Source of the DNA: DATAMF01 sp964472565
Lineage (GTDB): Bacteria; Chloroflexota; Anaerolineae; Aggregatilineales; Aggregatilineaceae
Direction of reading: 5' to 3'
Length of the DNA stretch: 37,083 bases
NCBI GenBank assembly: GCA_964472565.1
Contig: CAYYNB010000047.1
Coordinates: 1 to 37,083, forward strand
Shown in pieces: positions 26,699-35,366 of this stretch; the stretch's first letter is position 1, and every line of letters starts with the position of its first letter. The notes beneath the pieces are model-generated. The model was not told the DNA's origin. It searched no databases and saw only the letters and a program-made list of their open reading frames with translations. The translations under genes were made by a program, and so were the position numbers.

Positions 26699-28357
26699 TC
26701 AGGCACGGGGAAGAAATATGAAAAATGTGCTGCCCTGGCCCGGTGTGCTGGTTACATCAACACGACCTCCCATTGCTTCGGTGAGTTCTTTGACCAGCGC
26801 TAATCCTAACCCGGTCCGGCCCTGATCATAGCTACCCGCCGAGTCAACGCGGTAAAACCGTTCCCAGATATGCGGCAGGTGTTCCGGCGCGATACCTTCG
26901 CCCGTATCCTGGACTTGCACGACCACCTGCGCACCGCTTGCAGCGGCAGTCACTGCGATAATACCACCGGGGGGTGTGTGGCGGGCACTGTTGCGCAGCA
27001 GGTTGTGCAAAATTTGTTCCAATCGCATTTCGTCTACCAGGGCGAACGGAAGATCCGCAGGCAGATCGAGCACCAGTTCCACTTTGGCGGTTTGCCACAA
27101 AACCGGGGCAACCGCCGCTACGGCTCGCCGGATCATCTGCTGAAGCTCAGTCGGCTTGCAGGCGAGTGTCAATTCTCCGACTTCGGCGCGTGACAGCGCA
27201 AACAGATCGTCCAACAAACGCTGAAGCTGTTTAGTTTCACTTTCCATCGTCTCAAAGTCGCGTTTTAATTCCTCTGGTAACTCATTTTGCCAGTGAGATT
27301 GAGTCGACTCCAGATAACTGTACAACACCGCAACCGGAGTCCGTAGTTCGTGGGAGACGCTGGCGATCAGCTCGCGCCGGTTCCGCAGCAGTTTTTCAAC
27401 ATGATCGCGCTCGGTTTGTACATCGTGGATCGCGCGTTCCAGGTCCTGGGCCATTGCATTGAAGCCGGCTTGCAGTGCGGCGACCTCATCTTCGCCCTGA
27501 ACCAGCACACGCACGCTGTAATCGCCCTGGCGCAACCGGGTAGTGGCACCAGTGAGTGGGCGCAAGCGCCGCGTTGTATGGCGGGCAGCAATATAGGATA
27601 GGGCCAGGGCGGGGGGCAGCACGATCAGCAGCAAGATTACTGTGAGGAATCCCATAATGATCACTAGTGGGATGAGAGTGAGTGTGATCGAAAAAATCAG
27701 GTCCAAGTCTTTGCCAGAGGAAAGTTGGTACGATAGGGTATTAATCGTGGTAATCGCCGCAAACAGAAATAAACCAAGCACGACCAACATGAGATGGGAG
27801 TGAGTCAACGCCCAGATCAAATGCCGCCGCCTGAGCCGCGCCCAGAACTGCCAGAACAGCATAAAACCGCGCGATACGATCACGGCAATAATACCAGATA
27901 TAAACATGGTCGTGGCGGCTGGTGGTCCGGGCAGAGTCGGGATGATGGTGCTTGAGGGCCATGCTTCTCCTTGAATAACCATTGCAAGCAAGTCTAGGAT
28001 CGATCCAGTAATCGCTAGCAAGCCGGGTTCGTTGATCATGCGATCTATCCCCGGCAGCAGTTTCGTCCCAACCTCCCAGATCAACACGCCTGCGACTATT
28101 GCGGGGAACAGTCCAACGCCCAATTCGAAGCCGATGCGTTGCCAGATGTTTCCGCGTGCTTTGCGCAGCCGGATGGCATACCATGATACGGTGGTCAGCA
28201 GCGCTACAAACAGCGAATCTTGGCGTTCACCGGCTGTAATGTGATGGCGCGCGATACAGGTGAATACCAGCAGGATCAGGCCGATGATCAGCCCTTCGAT
28301 CCAGGCTTGCAGCGGAGCGGTTGTCAGCCAGTGCAGCCGCCTTAATCGATATGCCAC
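26699..28357 (-). CDS. Sensor histidine kinase with multi-span membrane domain
   Basis: Membrane kinase of 552 aa from the GTG at 28355-28357, which has GGGGAG about ten bases upstream; a TTG at 28375 would add six residues and overlap the response regulator by 34 bases. The N-terminal 250 residues hold about six hydrophobic segments instead of a single periplasmic loop. A HAMP-like linker follows (TRRLRPLTGATTRLRQGDYSVRV), then a coiled coil, the H-box ASVSHELRTPVAVL, N-box ILHNLLRNSARHTPPGG, G1 VQDTGEGI, F box WERFYR and G2 GRTGLGLALV. It lies directly after the response regulator, and upstream of an exporter, which suggests sensing of the exported compound or envelope stress. Confidence 0.93.
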   Translation of the reverse strand: MAYRLRRLHWLTTAPLQAWIEGLIIGLILLVFTCIARHHITAGERQDSLFVALLTTVSWYAIRLRKARGNIWQRIGFELGVGLFPAIVAGVLIWEVGTKLLPGIDRMINEPGLLAITGSILDLLAMVIQGEAWPSSTIIPTLPGPPAATTMFISGIIAVIVSRGFMLFWQFWARLRRRHLIWALTHSHLMLVVLGLFLFAAITTINTLSYQLSSGKDLDLIFSITLTLIPLVIIMGFLTVILLLIVLPPALALSYIAARHTTRRLRPLTGATTRLRQGDYSVRVLVQGEDEVAALQAGFNAMAQDLERAIHDVQTERDHVEKLLRNRRELIASVSHELRTPVAVLYSYLESTQSHWQNELPEELKRDFETMESETKQLQRLLDDLFALSRAEVGELTLACKPTELQQMIRRAVAAVAPVLWQTAKVELVLDLPADLPFALVDEMRLEQILHNLLRNSARHTPPGGIIAVTAAASGAQVVVQVQDTGEGIAPEHLPHIWERFYRVDSAGSYDQGRTGLGLALVKELTEAMGGRVDVTSTPGQGSTFFIFLPRA

Positions 28358-29037
28358 CGGTAGCCTACTCCCCAAACCGTTTCAATCGCATCGCCCAGAT
28401 CGCCTAGTTTTTTGCGCAGGCGCAGCATCGCATTATCGACGGAACGATCCCCGCTCATATACGGTTCTTTCCAGACGGTATCGAGCAGATAGGCTCGGCT
28501 GAAAGCGCGGCCCGGATTGCGCAGCAGCAGGTGCAAGAGCGCAAATTCGGTCGGGCTGAGATCGATGAGACTGCCATGCAGAGTAGCACAGTGGGCTTCG
28601 GGTTCCAGGGTGAGCGCTTGGTAAGTCAGCACTGTTGGTTCGGGGTGGAAATCGGCTTGCAGCGTTTGCTGGATCAATTCGACCCGGCGCAGCATCGCAT
28701 GGACGCGGGCCAACAGTTCGCGCATGCTGAATGGCTTGGTCAGATAATCGTCTGCGCCAACTTCTAGCCCAACAACGCGATCAATTTCTTCACTCCGCGC
28801 GGTTAGCATGAGGATCGGCGTGGCCGCGTGCTGCCGAATCTGGCGAAGCACATCTAACCCGTCACGTTTGGGCAGCATCCAATCCAGAATAACCAAATCG
28901 GGACGGTGGCTTTCATACATCTCCAGCCCAAGCTGACCATCGGCAGCATGGAATGCCGCATATCCCGCGGCTTCCAGTTCACGTAAAATCACCTGGGCCA
29001 GATTGATCTCATCTTCAACCAGCAATACTTTAACCAT
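28342..29037 (-). CDS. OmpR-family response regulator
   Basis: The 231-aa regulator has a receiver domain with acidic pocket E8-D9-E10, phospho-acceptor D52 (LVILDWMLPKRDG), T79 in LTA and K101 in LTKPF. The C-terminal winged-helix domain reads LSPTEFALLHLLLRNPGRAFSRAYLLDTVW and ends VDNAMLRLRKKLGD...VWGVGYRW. The ATG has GAGG six bases upstream. It overlaps or abuts the kinase gene and probably binds the four-copy 11-bp repeat at 26654-26694 to control the exporter. A GTTTAGG/CCTAAAC inverted repeat lies just upstream (29051-29081). Confidence 0.96.
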   Translation of the reverse strand: MVKVLLVEDEINLAQVILRELEAAGYAAFHAADGQLGLEMYESHRPDLVILDWMLPKRDGLDVLRQIRQHAATPILMLTARSEEIDRVVGLEVGADDYLTKPFSMRELLARVHAMLRRVELIQQTLQADFHPEPTVLTYQALTLEPEAHCATLHGSLIDLSPTEFALLHLLLRNPGRAFSRAYLLDTVWKEPYMSGDRSVDNAMLRLRKKLGDLGDAIETVWGVGYRWHID

Positions 29038-29050
29038 GCCTGCCTCATCT

Positions 29051-29081
29051 GTTTAGGACGCGCGCTCAAGTGTGCCTAAAC
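29051..29081. promoter_or_regulatory. Inverted repeat upstream of the response regulator
   Basis: GTTTAGG (29051-29057) and CCTAAAC (29075-29081) are separated by 17 bp in the 70-base gap between the GH94 stop and the response-regulator start. No T-tract accompanies it, so an operator is as likely as a terminator. Confidence 0.3.
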
Positions 29082-29107
29082 TTTTCGATAAAGGCAATAG
29101 GGCCGGT

Positions 29108-31477
29108 TTAAGAGTCCGCTTGGCCGCAGTAAATGATTACCGTTTGAGTCGTGCCGGGTTGAGCGATAGGCAGATAGTCGCCGGACCAAAGCTCGCCGTT
29201 TACCGTGCAGCGTGATGATTCGCCGCGTTTGACCGTGATGTCATAAGTCGCGCCCCGGAACCAACGCCTGATGCGGAACTGATCCCACGCATCGGGCAGT
29301 TCAGGGTGTACCTTTAAGCCATTTATAGTGGCTTCTATGCCAAACACACCATCAACGAGCGCCCGCAAGTACCACGCCGCCGAGCCAGTATACCATGTCC
29401 AGCCGCCCTGTCCGGGCACAGGGGCCAGCGGGCCGGAGACATTACCGGGCATGACATACGGTTCTGCCAGATAATGATCAGGTTCCTGGCCGCGCGCCGC
29501 AGGACAAAAGCTGCGCCAGATTTCATAAGCTTTTTGCGCGCCGTTCAACTGACGTTCGGCCAAAACCGCCCAACAAGCGGCATGAGAGTATATGCCGCCG
29601 TTTTCCCGTATTCCGGGGGCATAACGTGAAAGATAACCGATTTCTGGGTCTGGCTCGGTGTAAGCTGGTGCCAGCAGCAATGGACCGTAAGCCGAGAAAA
29701 GATGCTGTCGTGCAGAAGCCATCGCCTGACTTGCTCGATTCGCAGGCGCGATACCGCTTAAAACAGCCCATGTCTGCGCGTTCAGGAAAATTTTTCCTTC
29801 GGGGGATTGAGTAGAACCCACTAATTCACCATTATCTTTAGAGGCGCGCCAATACCACGCTCCATCCCAAGCGTGCCGGTTCACAACTTCGCGAAGTTGA
29901 TCCGCTTCGTGGCGGAATCGTTCGGCTACATCCGCGCTGCAAAGTGGGAGTTCAGACCAAGCACGCAGTAAATAATGAAGAAAATGCGCCATCCATACAC
30001 TTTCGCCACGTCCCTCTGCTCCCACTGCATTCAGGCCATCGTTCCAATCGCCTTTGAGAATAAAGGGTAATCCGCGCTCACTGCGTCTATTGAGTGCAAC
30101 CTCAAAGGCTCGCAGGCAGTGTTCCCGGAGCGAGGCCGAGCCGCCATCATAAAAGGCAATTTCTTCATCCAAACACGCCACAAGCCCCGTCTCATGGATA
30201 TAGTAGAGAAGTGCAAACGGCAACCACAACAGATCATCGGAATATTCAGATCGTATTCCTGTTTCAGCGAGCGGATGCCACCAGTGCAATACAATTCCAT
30301 CCTGATACTGATGTGCAGCGTGCAGGCGAATCTGATCAAGTGTCTTTTCGGGCTGTCCGAGCAGCAACCAGGTAAGGCTGTCCTGCAACTGGTCGCGAAA
30401 ACCATATGCCCCACCCGTTTGATAGTATGCGGTTCGCCCTTTGAGTCGGCCAGAAATAGTCTGATATTGCAGCCAGCCATTTCCCATCAAATTTAAAGAC
30501 TGATCGGGCGTTTCGATCACAAGCTGATCTGTGATCGACCGCCAATAGGCCTGTACAGCTTCAAGATCAGCATGTGCGGCAGCAGGCTCTTTATATGTGT
30601 TGACCAGTGTCGTAGCCTGTTCTACCGAGTCGGCTGCCCCTAGTGTAAATACAATTTCGCGGGCTTCGCCTGGGTCAAGATGTATCTCAAGCTGCAAACT
30701 ACCAACTGGATCGCCCCAGCGTCCAGCATGTTTTTTCGATTGCCCACTTACCACTGTATCTGGCTGGCGCAGATTCCCATTCCGCCCGATGAAATCACGC
30801 TTATCGGCATCGAATCCAACGGGTTCCAAAGACGAACTCAGAAATGCGGTATAAGGCCAGACGCGGTTCCAATGCACTTTGCTCGAAACAGGCAGTTCCC
30901 AAAGCACTTTTGTTGCCAACAGTGCGCCTAAATTGGCATCGTAGTGGGTGTCAATAAACGTACGGTGAAATTCACGGTGCCAATCAGGAGCCGCCCCCAG
31001 CAACCATTCCAGATAGGTGAAAACTTGTAAATGCCGGGGCGTGCTGCCCTGATTTTCCAGTTGGAGCAGCCAGATTTCACAGGGAATATTCAGCGGCACA
31101 AAACAGGTAAGGCGGCTGCATAGGGTTCCATACTGTGCTTCGAATACGGAATAGCCCATTCCGTGCCGGACGCGATATTCATCTAGCGCCTTACAGCAGG
31201 GCTGCCATGCAGGTGACCAGAAGTCTCCGTTTTCCATATCACGCAGATAAAAATACTTACCCCACTCATCGCGGATTAAATCCTGTTCCCACCGAGTGAT
31301 CCGGTTCAGGCTGGCATGGGTTCGCCAACTATAGCCGCTGCCTGCTTGTGAGACGACAAAACCATAATCGTCATTCGCTATAACGTTGACCCAGGGCATC
31401 GGAGTGTCAGGCCGCGTAATAATGTACTCTTTGCCATCATCACTGAAATAACCATATTGATTTTGTAATTGAGCCAT
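29108..31477 (-). CDS. GH94-family disaccharide phosphorylase (cellobiose-phosphorylase-like)
   Basis: GH94 enzymes cleave beta-glucosides with phosphate, giving a sugar-1-phosphate. The 789-aa protein has the N-terminal beta-sandwich start QYGYFSDDGKEYIITRPDTPMPWVN and RHGMGYSVFEAQY. The (alpha/alpha)6 barrel has YYQTGGAYGFRDQLQDSL, HWWHP and SDDLLWLP, with catalytic acid D480 in GDWNDGLN. The length fits cellobiose or cellobionate phosphorylases; the GGAYGFRDQLQD/HWWHP form differs from the classic cellobiose enzyme as I remember it, so substrate is open. The start at 31477 has AAGGAG six bases upstream; the longer frame overlaps the preceding gene. No signal peptide: it acts on sugars imported by the adjacent CUT1 system. 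It is the last gene of that operon. Confidence 0.9.
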   Translation of the reverse strand: MAQLQNQYGYFSDDGKEYIITRPDTPMPWVNVIANDDYGFVVSQAGSGYSWRTHASLNRITRWEQDLIRDEWGKYFYLRDMENGDFWSPAWQPCCKALDEYRVRHGMGYSVFEAQYGTLCSRLTCFVPLNIPCEIWLLQLENQGSTPRHLQVFTYLEWLLGAAPDWHREFHRTFIDTHYDANLGALLATKVLWELPVSSKVHWNRVWPYTAFLSSSLEPVGFDADKRDFIGRNGNLRQPDTVVSGQSKKHAGRWGDPVGSLQLEIHLDPGEAREIVFTLGAADSVEQATTLVNTYKEPAAAHADLEAVQAYWRSITDQLVIETPDQSLNLMGNGWLQYQTISGRLKGRTAYYQTGGAYGFRDQLQDSLTWLLLGQPEKTLDQIRLHAAHQYQDGIVLHWWHPLAETGIRSEYSDDLLWLPFALLYYIHETGLVACLDEEIAFYDGGSASLREHCLRAFEVALNRRSERGLPFILKGDWNDGLNAVGAEGRGESVWMAHFLHYLLRAWSELPLCSADVAERFRHEADQLREVVNRHAWDGAWYWRASKDNGELVGSTQSPEGKIFLNAQTWAVLSGIAPANRASQAMASARQHLFSAYGPLLLAPAYTEPDPEIGYLSRYAPGIRENGGIYSHAACWAVLAERQLNGAQKAYEIWRSFCPAARGQEPDHYLAEPYVMPGNVSGPLAPVPGQGGWTWYTGSAAWYLRALVDGVFGIEATINGLKVHPELPDAWDQFRIRRWFRGATYDITVKRGESSRCTVNGELWSGDYLPIAQPGTTQTVIIYCGQADS

Positions 31478-31487
31478 AAACCACTCC

Positions 31488-32078
31488 TTAGTTGCCAGGT
31501 TGTTTTTTCTGGAGATTCTCCAAATCAGCCATCGCACGATTGATCAAAGCTTGATCATGCGGAAATAGATCAGGGATGGATTCATAAATATCTTCAGCGT
31601 CGCGCAGTTCACCATCGGCCTCATACAGTTCGCCCAGCCGCAGATAGATGATTCCCATATAGGGGTGGCTGCGTCCAATGTTTTCCTGGACAAACTGTTC
31701 AGCGTCTGCTGTTGTGAGGCGTTCGTTGATGATCTCATCTATTCGATCAGTTGCCTGCTTTGCTTCAGCCGGTGCTGGAACTGCATACTTATTGTCCCAG
31801 ATGCGTTCAACCTGGACATATCCCCCGTACTGGATGTACTTTTTTGCGGTAAGGTCATACTCTTCATACCCACGAAGCGCATCCAGATAACGGCCATCCT
31901 TATAACTTGTATCCGCATCGCGGATATAAGTTTGCGACAGGCGATACGCGCTCCACCAGGCAAGAAAGTAGGTCAGTAGAAAGAGCACACCTATGCCACC
32001 AATAAAAATCACTGTGCGTGACAGCTTGAGGCGAGGGCTTGACGTTTTAGACTCGATTTGAGCAGTATTTTCAGCCAT
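31488..32078 (-). CDS. Small membrane-anchored TPR-like protein of unknown function
   Basis: The 196-aa protein has a short basic N-terminus, one membrane segment (residues 22-44, VIFIGGIGVLFLLTYFLAWW) and an external helical region. The latter contains TPR-like helices: ADTSYKDGRYLDALRGYEEYD, and YMGIIYLRLGELYEADGELRDAEDIYESIPDLFPHDQALINRAMADLENLQ. Tyr-rich ARM spacing supports tetratricopeptide repeats, though I cannot name a family. It lies three bases after the second permease and eleven before GH94, firmly within the sugar operon. It could help assemble the importer or tether something to it; no function is established. Confidence 0.75.
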   Translation of the reverse strand: MAENTAQIESKTSSPRLKLSRTVIFIGGIGVLFLLTYFLAWWSAYRLSQTYIRDADTSYKDGRYLDALRGYEEYDLTAKKYIQYGGYVQVERIWDNKYAVPAPAEAKQATDRIDEIINERLTTADAEQFVQENIGRSHPYMGIIYLRLGELYEADGELRDAEDIYESIPDLFPHDQALINRAMADLENLQKKQPGN

Positions 32079-32081
32079 AGG

Positions 32082-32915
32082 TTATTTGCTCAACGATACA
32101 TTGGCAAAAGCTTTGACAAATTGTTCTTGAATGAAAAAGTAAATAAACACAATGGGCAGCACAATAAGTGTCGTTAATGCCCAAATTTGTTCCGAGTTTT
32201 CCCCTGGAACGGTTCCTCGAAATTGCAGCAGGCCAAGCTGTAATGTCCAATGCTCAGGCTGGTTGAGATAGAGTAGTGGACCAAAAAAATCGTTCCAACT
32301 GCCCATAAAGGTTAGAATAGCGATGGTTGCTAATGCGGGACGCGCCAGCGGAAGGATAACCCGCAGGAAAATTGTGATTTCGCCCGCGCCATCGATGCGT
32401 GCCGCTTCAACCAATTCGTCGGGGATGCCCGATATAAACTGCCGTACCAGAAAAATGTTAAACACGGATACGGCAGAAGGAATGATAAGCGCCTCAAACC
32501 GTCCTACCCAGCCAATTCGGTATATAAGCACATAAGTCGGAATCAGGAAGAGGACGCCGGGAATCATCATAGTGAGCAGCATAAAAGCAAATATACGTCC
32601 CCGACCGGGAAAAGGGATTTTAGCGAAGGCGTATCCCGCCATCGCGCTCAGCAGGACGTTGAGAAGTGTGATCGAGATTGCCAGGATAAGCGTGTTTTTG
32701 AATAACAAAAGCACATCCAGTTCCTGGAAGACTCCCTTATAACCTACCAGAGTCAGTTCGGTAGGTAAGGAGGTGGGAGAATGGATAATCTCACGGCCTG
32801 TTTTGAATGAGTTGTTGACCATGTAGAAAAAAGGATAAATGACAGCGATTGCCCCAATGGTCAACACGACATAAGAAAGTATCAATGAGAGAGGGAAACG
32901 TTTGCTGGATACCAT
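32082..32915 (-). CDS. CUT1 ABC transporter permease, MalG-type (third system)
   Basis: 277-aa permease with first membrane segment LILSYVVLTIGAIAVIYPFFYMVNNSFK, docking loop LVEAARIDGAGEITIFLRVILPLARPAL and C-terminal end VKAFANVSLSK. GAGGGT lies seven bases upstream of ATG. It follows the partner permease by ten bases. With no ATPase gene in the operon, it should share one encoded elsewhere. Confidence 0.93.
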   Translation of the reverse strand: MVSSKRFPLSLILSYVVLTIGAIAVIYPFFYMVNNSFKTGREIIHSPTSLPTELTLVGYKGVFQELDVLLLFKNTLILAISITLLNVLLSAMAGYAFAKIPFPGRGRIFAFMLLTMMIPGVLFLIPTYVLIYRIGWVGRFEALIIPSAVSVFNIFLVRQFISGIPDELVEAARIDGAGEITIFLRVILPLARPALATIAILTFMGSWNDFFGPLLYLNQPEHWTLQLGLLQFRGTVPGENSEQIWALTTLIVLPIVFIYFFIQEQFVKAFANVSLSK

Positions 32916-32925
32916 TATGCGACCC

Positions 32926-33870
32926 TCAATCGACTTCAGAGCGAATAAACTTGAATTGCAGCACGGTCAGAATCGCGATCAAAAAGGCGAGCAGGAGTCC
33001 TAAAGTCGAAGCATAGCCGACATTAGAACGATCAAATGCCTGGGCATAGAGATACAGAACAGGGGTAAGCGCCTGATGATTGATTCCGCCGTAGACATTA
33101 AACCCAATACTGAACACTTCGGTAAACATTTGCAGGCCGTTAATCACATCGACCACCAGCAGAAAAAATAGCTGAGGGCGCAGCATCGGTAGGGTAATGT
33201 AACGGAACATTTGCCAGCCCTTCGCCCCATCCACTGCCGCCGCCTCATAAACTCGTGGATCAATGCTGTACATGCCCGCCAACAAGATCACCATGCTGAT
33301 CCCAAACCATTTCCAGGTGTTGATTAGCGCAATAATGATCATAGGCAGCAGGCGGTCCGACTTCCAGAATACCGGCTCCGATATGATTCCGATGTCAATC
33401 ATCCAGCGCTGAATGGGGCCGCTTGGACCTACAAGATTATCTCCGATAGTCATCAGTACAACGGTAGAAGTGATGACAGGTAAGAAGTAGATCGTACGGT
33501 ATAATCGCCCGCCAAATTTGATCCGAAAGAGTAGGGTTGCAATCAGCAATCCCAGACCGTTTTTTAGGAAGATAAAAACAGCCTGATTAAGAATAATATT
33601 GATTAAGCTCTTCCAAAACAAGGGGTCATTGATACCGCGCACCCAATTTCCGATTCCCACAAAAGTACGAGTTTCGGGTATAACAAACGAATAGTTAAAA
33701 AAGGTCAGGAAAAATGACAGGATAAGCGGATAAAGGCCGAAAATAAGGTATAGGGCAACCCAAGGGGATACAAACACATAACCCCATATGTTGCGCCGCA
33801 TTCGGAAAAGCAGTCCGGGGGGGGCGTTTTGAATGTCTGTTTCCTGGTTAGTGATACCAACAGCGCTCAT
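32926..33870 (-). CDS. CUT1 ABC transporter permease, MalF-type (third system)
   Basis: 314-aa permease with a cytoplasmic N-terminus of about 30 residues, then YVFVSPWVALYLIFGLYPLILSFFLTFF and four or five further segments. The docking loop reads VYEAAAVDGAKGWQMFRYITLPMLRP. GAGGAC is six to seven bases before ATG. It is separated from the upstream binding-protein gene by the perfect hairpin at 33894-33915. Substrate should match that of the binding protein and GH94, i.e. a short beta-glucoside-like oligosaccharide; that is inference. Confidence 0.92.
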   Translation of the reverse strand: MSAVGITNQETDIQNAPPGLLFRMRRNIWGYVFVSPWVALYLIFGLYPLILSFFLTFFNYSFVIPETRTFVGIGNWVRGINDPLFWKSLINIILNQAVFIFLKNGLGLLIATLLFRIKFGGRLYRTIYFLPVITSTVVLMTIGDNLVGPSGPIQRWMIDIGIISEPVFWKSDRLLPMIIIALINTWKWFGISMVILLAGMYSIDPRVYEAAAVDGAKGWQMFRYITLPMLRPQLFFLLVVDVINGLQMFTEVFSIGFNVYGGINHQALTPVLYLYAQAFDRSNVGYASTLGLLLAFLIAILTVLQFKFIRSEVD

Positions 33871-33893
33871 AAGTGTGTCCTCTGCTACGAGAG

Positions 33894-33915
33894 GGGGCGG
33901 TATTCGTACCGCCCC
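33894..33915 (-). promoter_or_regulatory. Perfect hairpin between binding protein 3 and its permeases
   Basis: GGGGCGGTA (33894-33902) pairs with TACCGCCCC (33907-33915) over nine base pairs with a 4-nt loop. It sits ten bases behind the binding-protein stop on the minus strand. No T-tract follows, so it should block 3' exonucleases or slow polymerase but not terminate fully. Confidence 0.65.
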
Positions 33916-33924
33916 TGGATCAAT

Positions 33925-35217
33925 TTATTCGGCTTGGAGAGCTTCGCGGGCTTTTTCGGCGGCGGTAGCTACGGCATCTTCTAGCGGTACACTGCCTTCA
34001 ACAACCACCTGGCTGTAAACTCCCTGAAGGGCAGCACCAACACGGTCCGCGGTAGCGAACTGTTCTGGCACATAACCATTTTCAAGCATCTGGACGAACG
34101 GGAGACGGGCCGGTTCCTGGAAATAGGGATCGGTCTTGAGAGATGTCAGGACCGGGAGATAACCCAGGTTTTTCAAGAACAGCAGGTTGTTTTCATCCTG
34201 CATAATGAAGTTCAGGAAATCCCAGGCGCGCGCCTCACATTCCGGCTCGGTCTTGAGAATCATAGCCGCACGCCCGCCATAGGTTGTGTAGCTTGTATCG
34301 CCTTCGGCGGGAACCGGGACAGGGGCAACCGCTACATCTTCCCCGATTACCATCGGGCTTCCAGCCGCCGATTGCAGGTTAGGTTCCCACGAATAGCCAT
34401 ATTGCAGCCACATACCAATATTGCGTCCAAAGAAGTTCTTTTCCATCGTGGGCGGCGCATACTGCTGTGCAGCCTGAACAAATGTAAAGAACTCGGCCAG
34501 TTTGCATTCTTCCCGGTCAAAAACAATATCGGTAGCCAAGTTATTGAGTAGTTGGCATTCGCCTTGATTGGCGTTCAGATAGATGGGTTGCAGCATGTTC
34601 CAATACCAGCCCCCCCACTGCAATGCTTCATTCCAAAAAACGGTTCCATACACATCGTCGCCATTTTCGCGAGCGGGTAGGGCGTCAATTGCTGCCGCAG
34701 CCGCCAGAAACTCTTCCCAGGTCACAGGCGGCGTTTCAGGATCGAGGCCGGCTTCTTCAAACAGAGCTTTGTTGTAGATCATGAGTGTGACATCGGCACC
34801 AATGGGGACATAATAGGAGTGTCCATAAAGCTTCTGCAAAGAGGCTGGTTCGAGACGGGCAAACAGATCGGTGGCCCCTGGCATATCCTCTAATACCGCA
34901 GCCGCTTCCTGTTCTGCCAGGGTACCAAGCTGTGGACCAAACGAGGTAATAATCATATCCGGCTGGTTGCCCGCCGCAATGAGGGCCTGAAATGCGCCGC
35001 CTTCCGGCTCCAATTCAAGTGTGACGGTGACGCCAGGGTTCGCGGCCTGATACTGCTCGACCAGTTGGGTCATCGTATCTTGCATCGCGCCAGCGACCAC
35101 CGAAACACGAATTTCGTCAGACATGGGCTGGTCCTGAGCAAAGGATAGACTGGGGACCAGGAGTGTAGCCAAAACGGTCAAAACAATGATGATACGTGAA
35201 AAGATACTTCTAAACAT
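33925..35217 (-). CDS. CUT1 ABC transporter sugar-binding protein (third system)
   Basis: Secreted binding protein of 430 aa. Signal peptide MFRSIFSRIIIVLTVLATLLVPSLSFA-QD, no lipobox. Family features: VEQYQAANPGVTVTLELEPEGGAFQALIAAGNQPDMIITSFG, SYYVPIGADVTLMIYNKALFEEAGLDPETPPVTWEEF, and GRAAMILKTEPECEARAWDFLNFIM. ATG 35215-35217 has GGGAGC seven bases upstream; a GTG at 35262 would put 15 residues ahead of the signal peptide. It is the first gene of the operon (binding protein, two permeases, TPR-like protein, GH94), and the perfect LacI-type operator lies 80 bases upstream. Confidence 0.92.
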   Translation of the reverse strand: MFRSIFSRIIIVLTVLATLLVPSLSFAQDQPMSDEIRVSVVAGAMQDTMTQLVEQYQAANPGVTVTLELEPEGGAFQALIAAGNQPDMIITSFGPQLGTLAEQEAAAVLEDMPGATDLFARLEPASLQKLYGHSYYVPIGADVTLMIYNKALFEEAGLDPETPPVTWEEFLAAAAAIDALPARENGDDVYGTVFWNEALQWGGWYWNMLQPIYLNANQGECQLLNNLATDIVFDREECKLAEFFTFVQAAQQYAPPTMEKNFFGRNIGMWLQYGYSWEPNLQSAAGSPMVIGEDVAVAPVPVPAEGDTSYTTYGGRAAMILKTEPECEARAWDFLNFIMQDENNLLFLKNLGYLPVLTSLKTDPYFQEPARLPFVQMLENGYVPEQFATADRVGAALQGVYSQVVVEGSVPLEDAVATAAEKAREALQAE

Positions 35218-35296
35218 TTTATGCTCCCTTTCGCTCGATTGCTCTATCGATTCGAGAAACACAGCTTTGATATTGACTTTCTAACTTATCACCTCC

Positions 35297-35316
35297 TTGT
35301 AAAAGCGCTTTTACAA
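35297..35316. promoter_or_regulatory. LacI-type operator, perfect 20-bp palindrome
   Basis: TTGTAAAAGCGCTTTTACAA is a perfect palindrome with the central CG of LacI/CcpA-family sites. It lies between lacI and the binding-protein gene it would repress. A weak promoter candidate on the minus strand (TTGCAC, 18 bp, TACAAG) overlaps it, so binding would block initiation. Confidence 0.85.
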
Positions 35317-35344
35317 CTTGTGCAATAAAAATAGTTCTATTTTA

Positions 35345-35366
35345 TTAAGAATGAGTAAGTTCTTAA
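35345..35366 (-). terminator. Weak hairpin at the 3' end of lacI
   Basis: TTAAGAA (35345-35351) and TTCTTAA (35360-35366) form a 7-bp stem over the lacI stop codon, followed on the minus strand by an AT-rich stretch with TATTTTTATT. It may partly end the lacI transcript before the binding-protein operon. Confidence 0.4.

Noticed and set aside
35288..35298. ATCACCTCCTT, identical to the 3' end of 16S rRNA on the plus strand and a perfect ribosome site on the minus strand.
   Set aside because: No other 16S sequence surrounds it, and no start codon lies at a useful distance on the minus strand. An 11-base match is best taken as chance, though it lies in the leader of binding protein 3.
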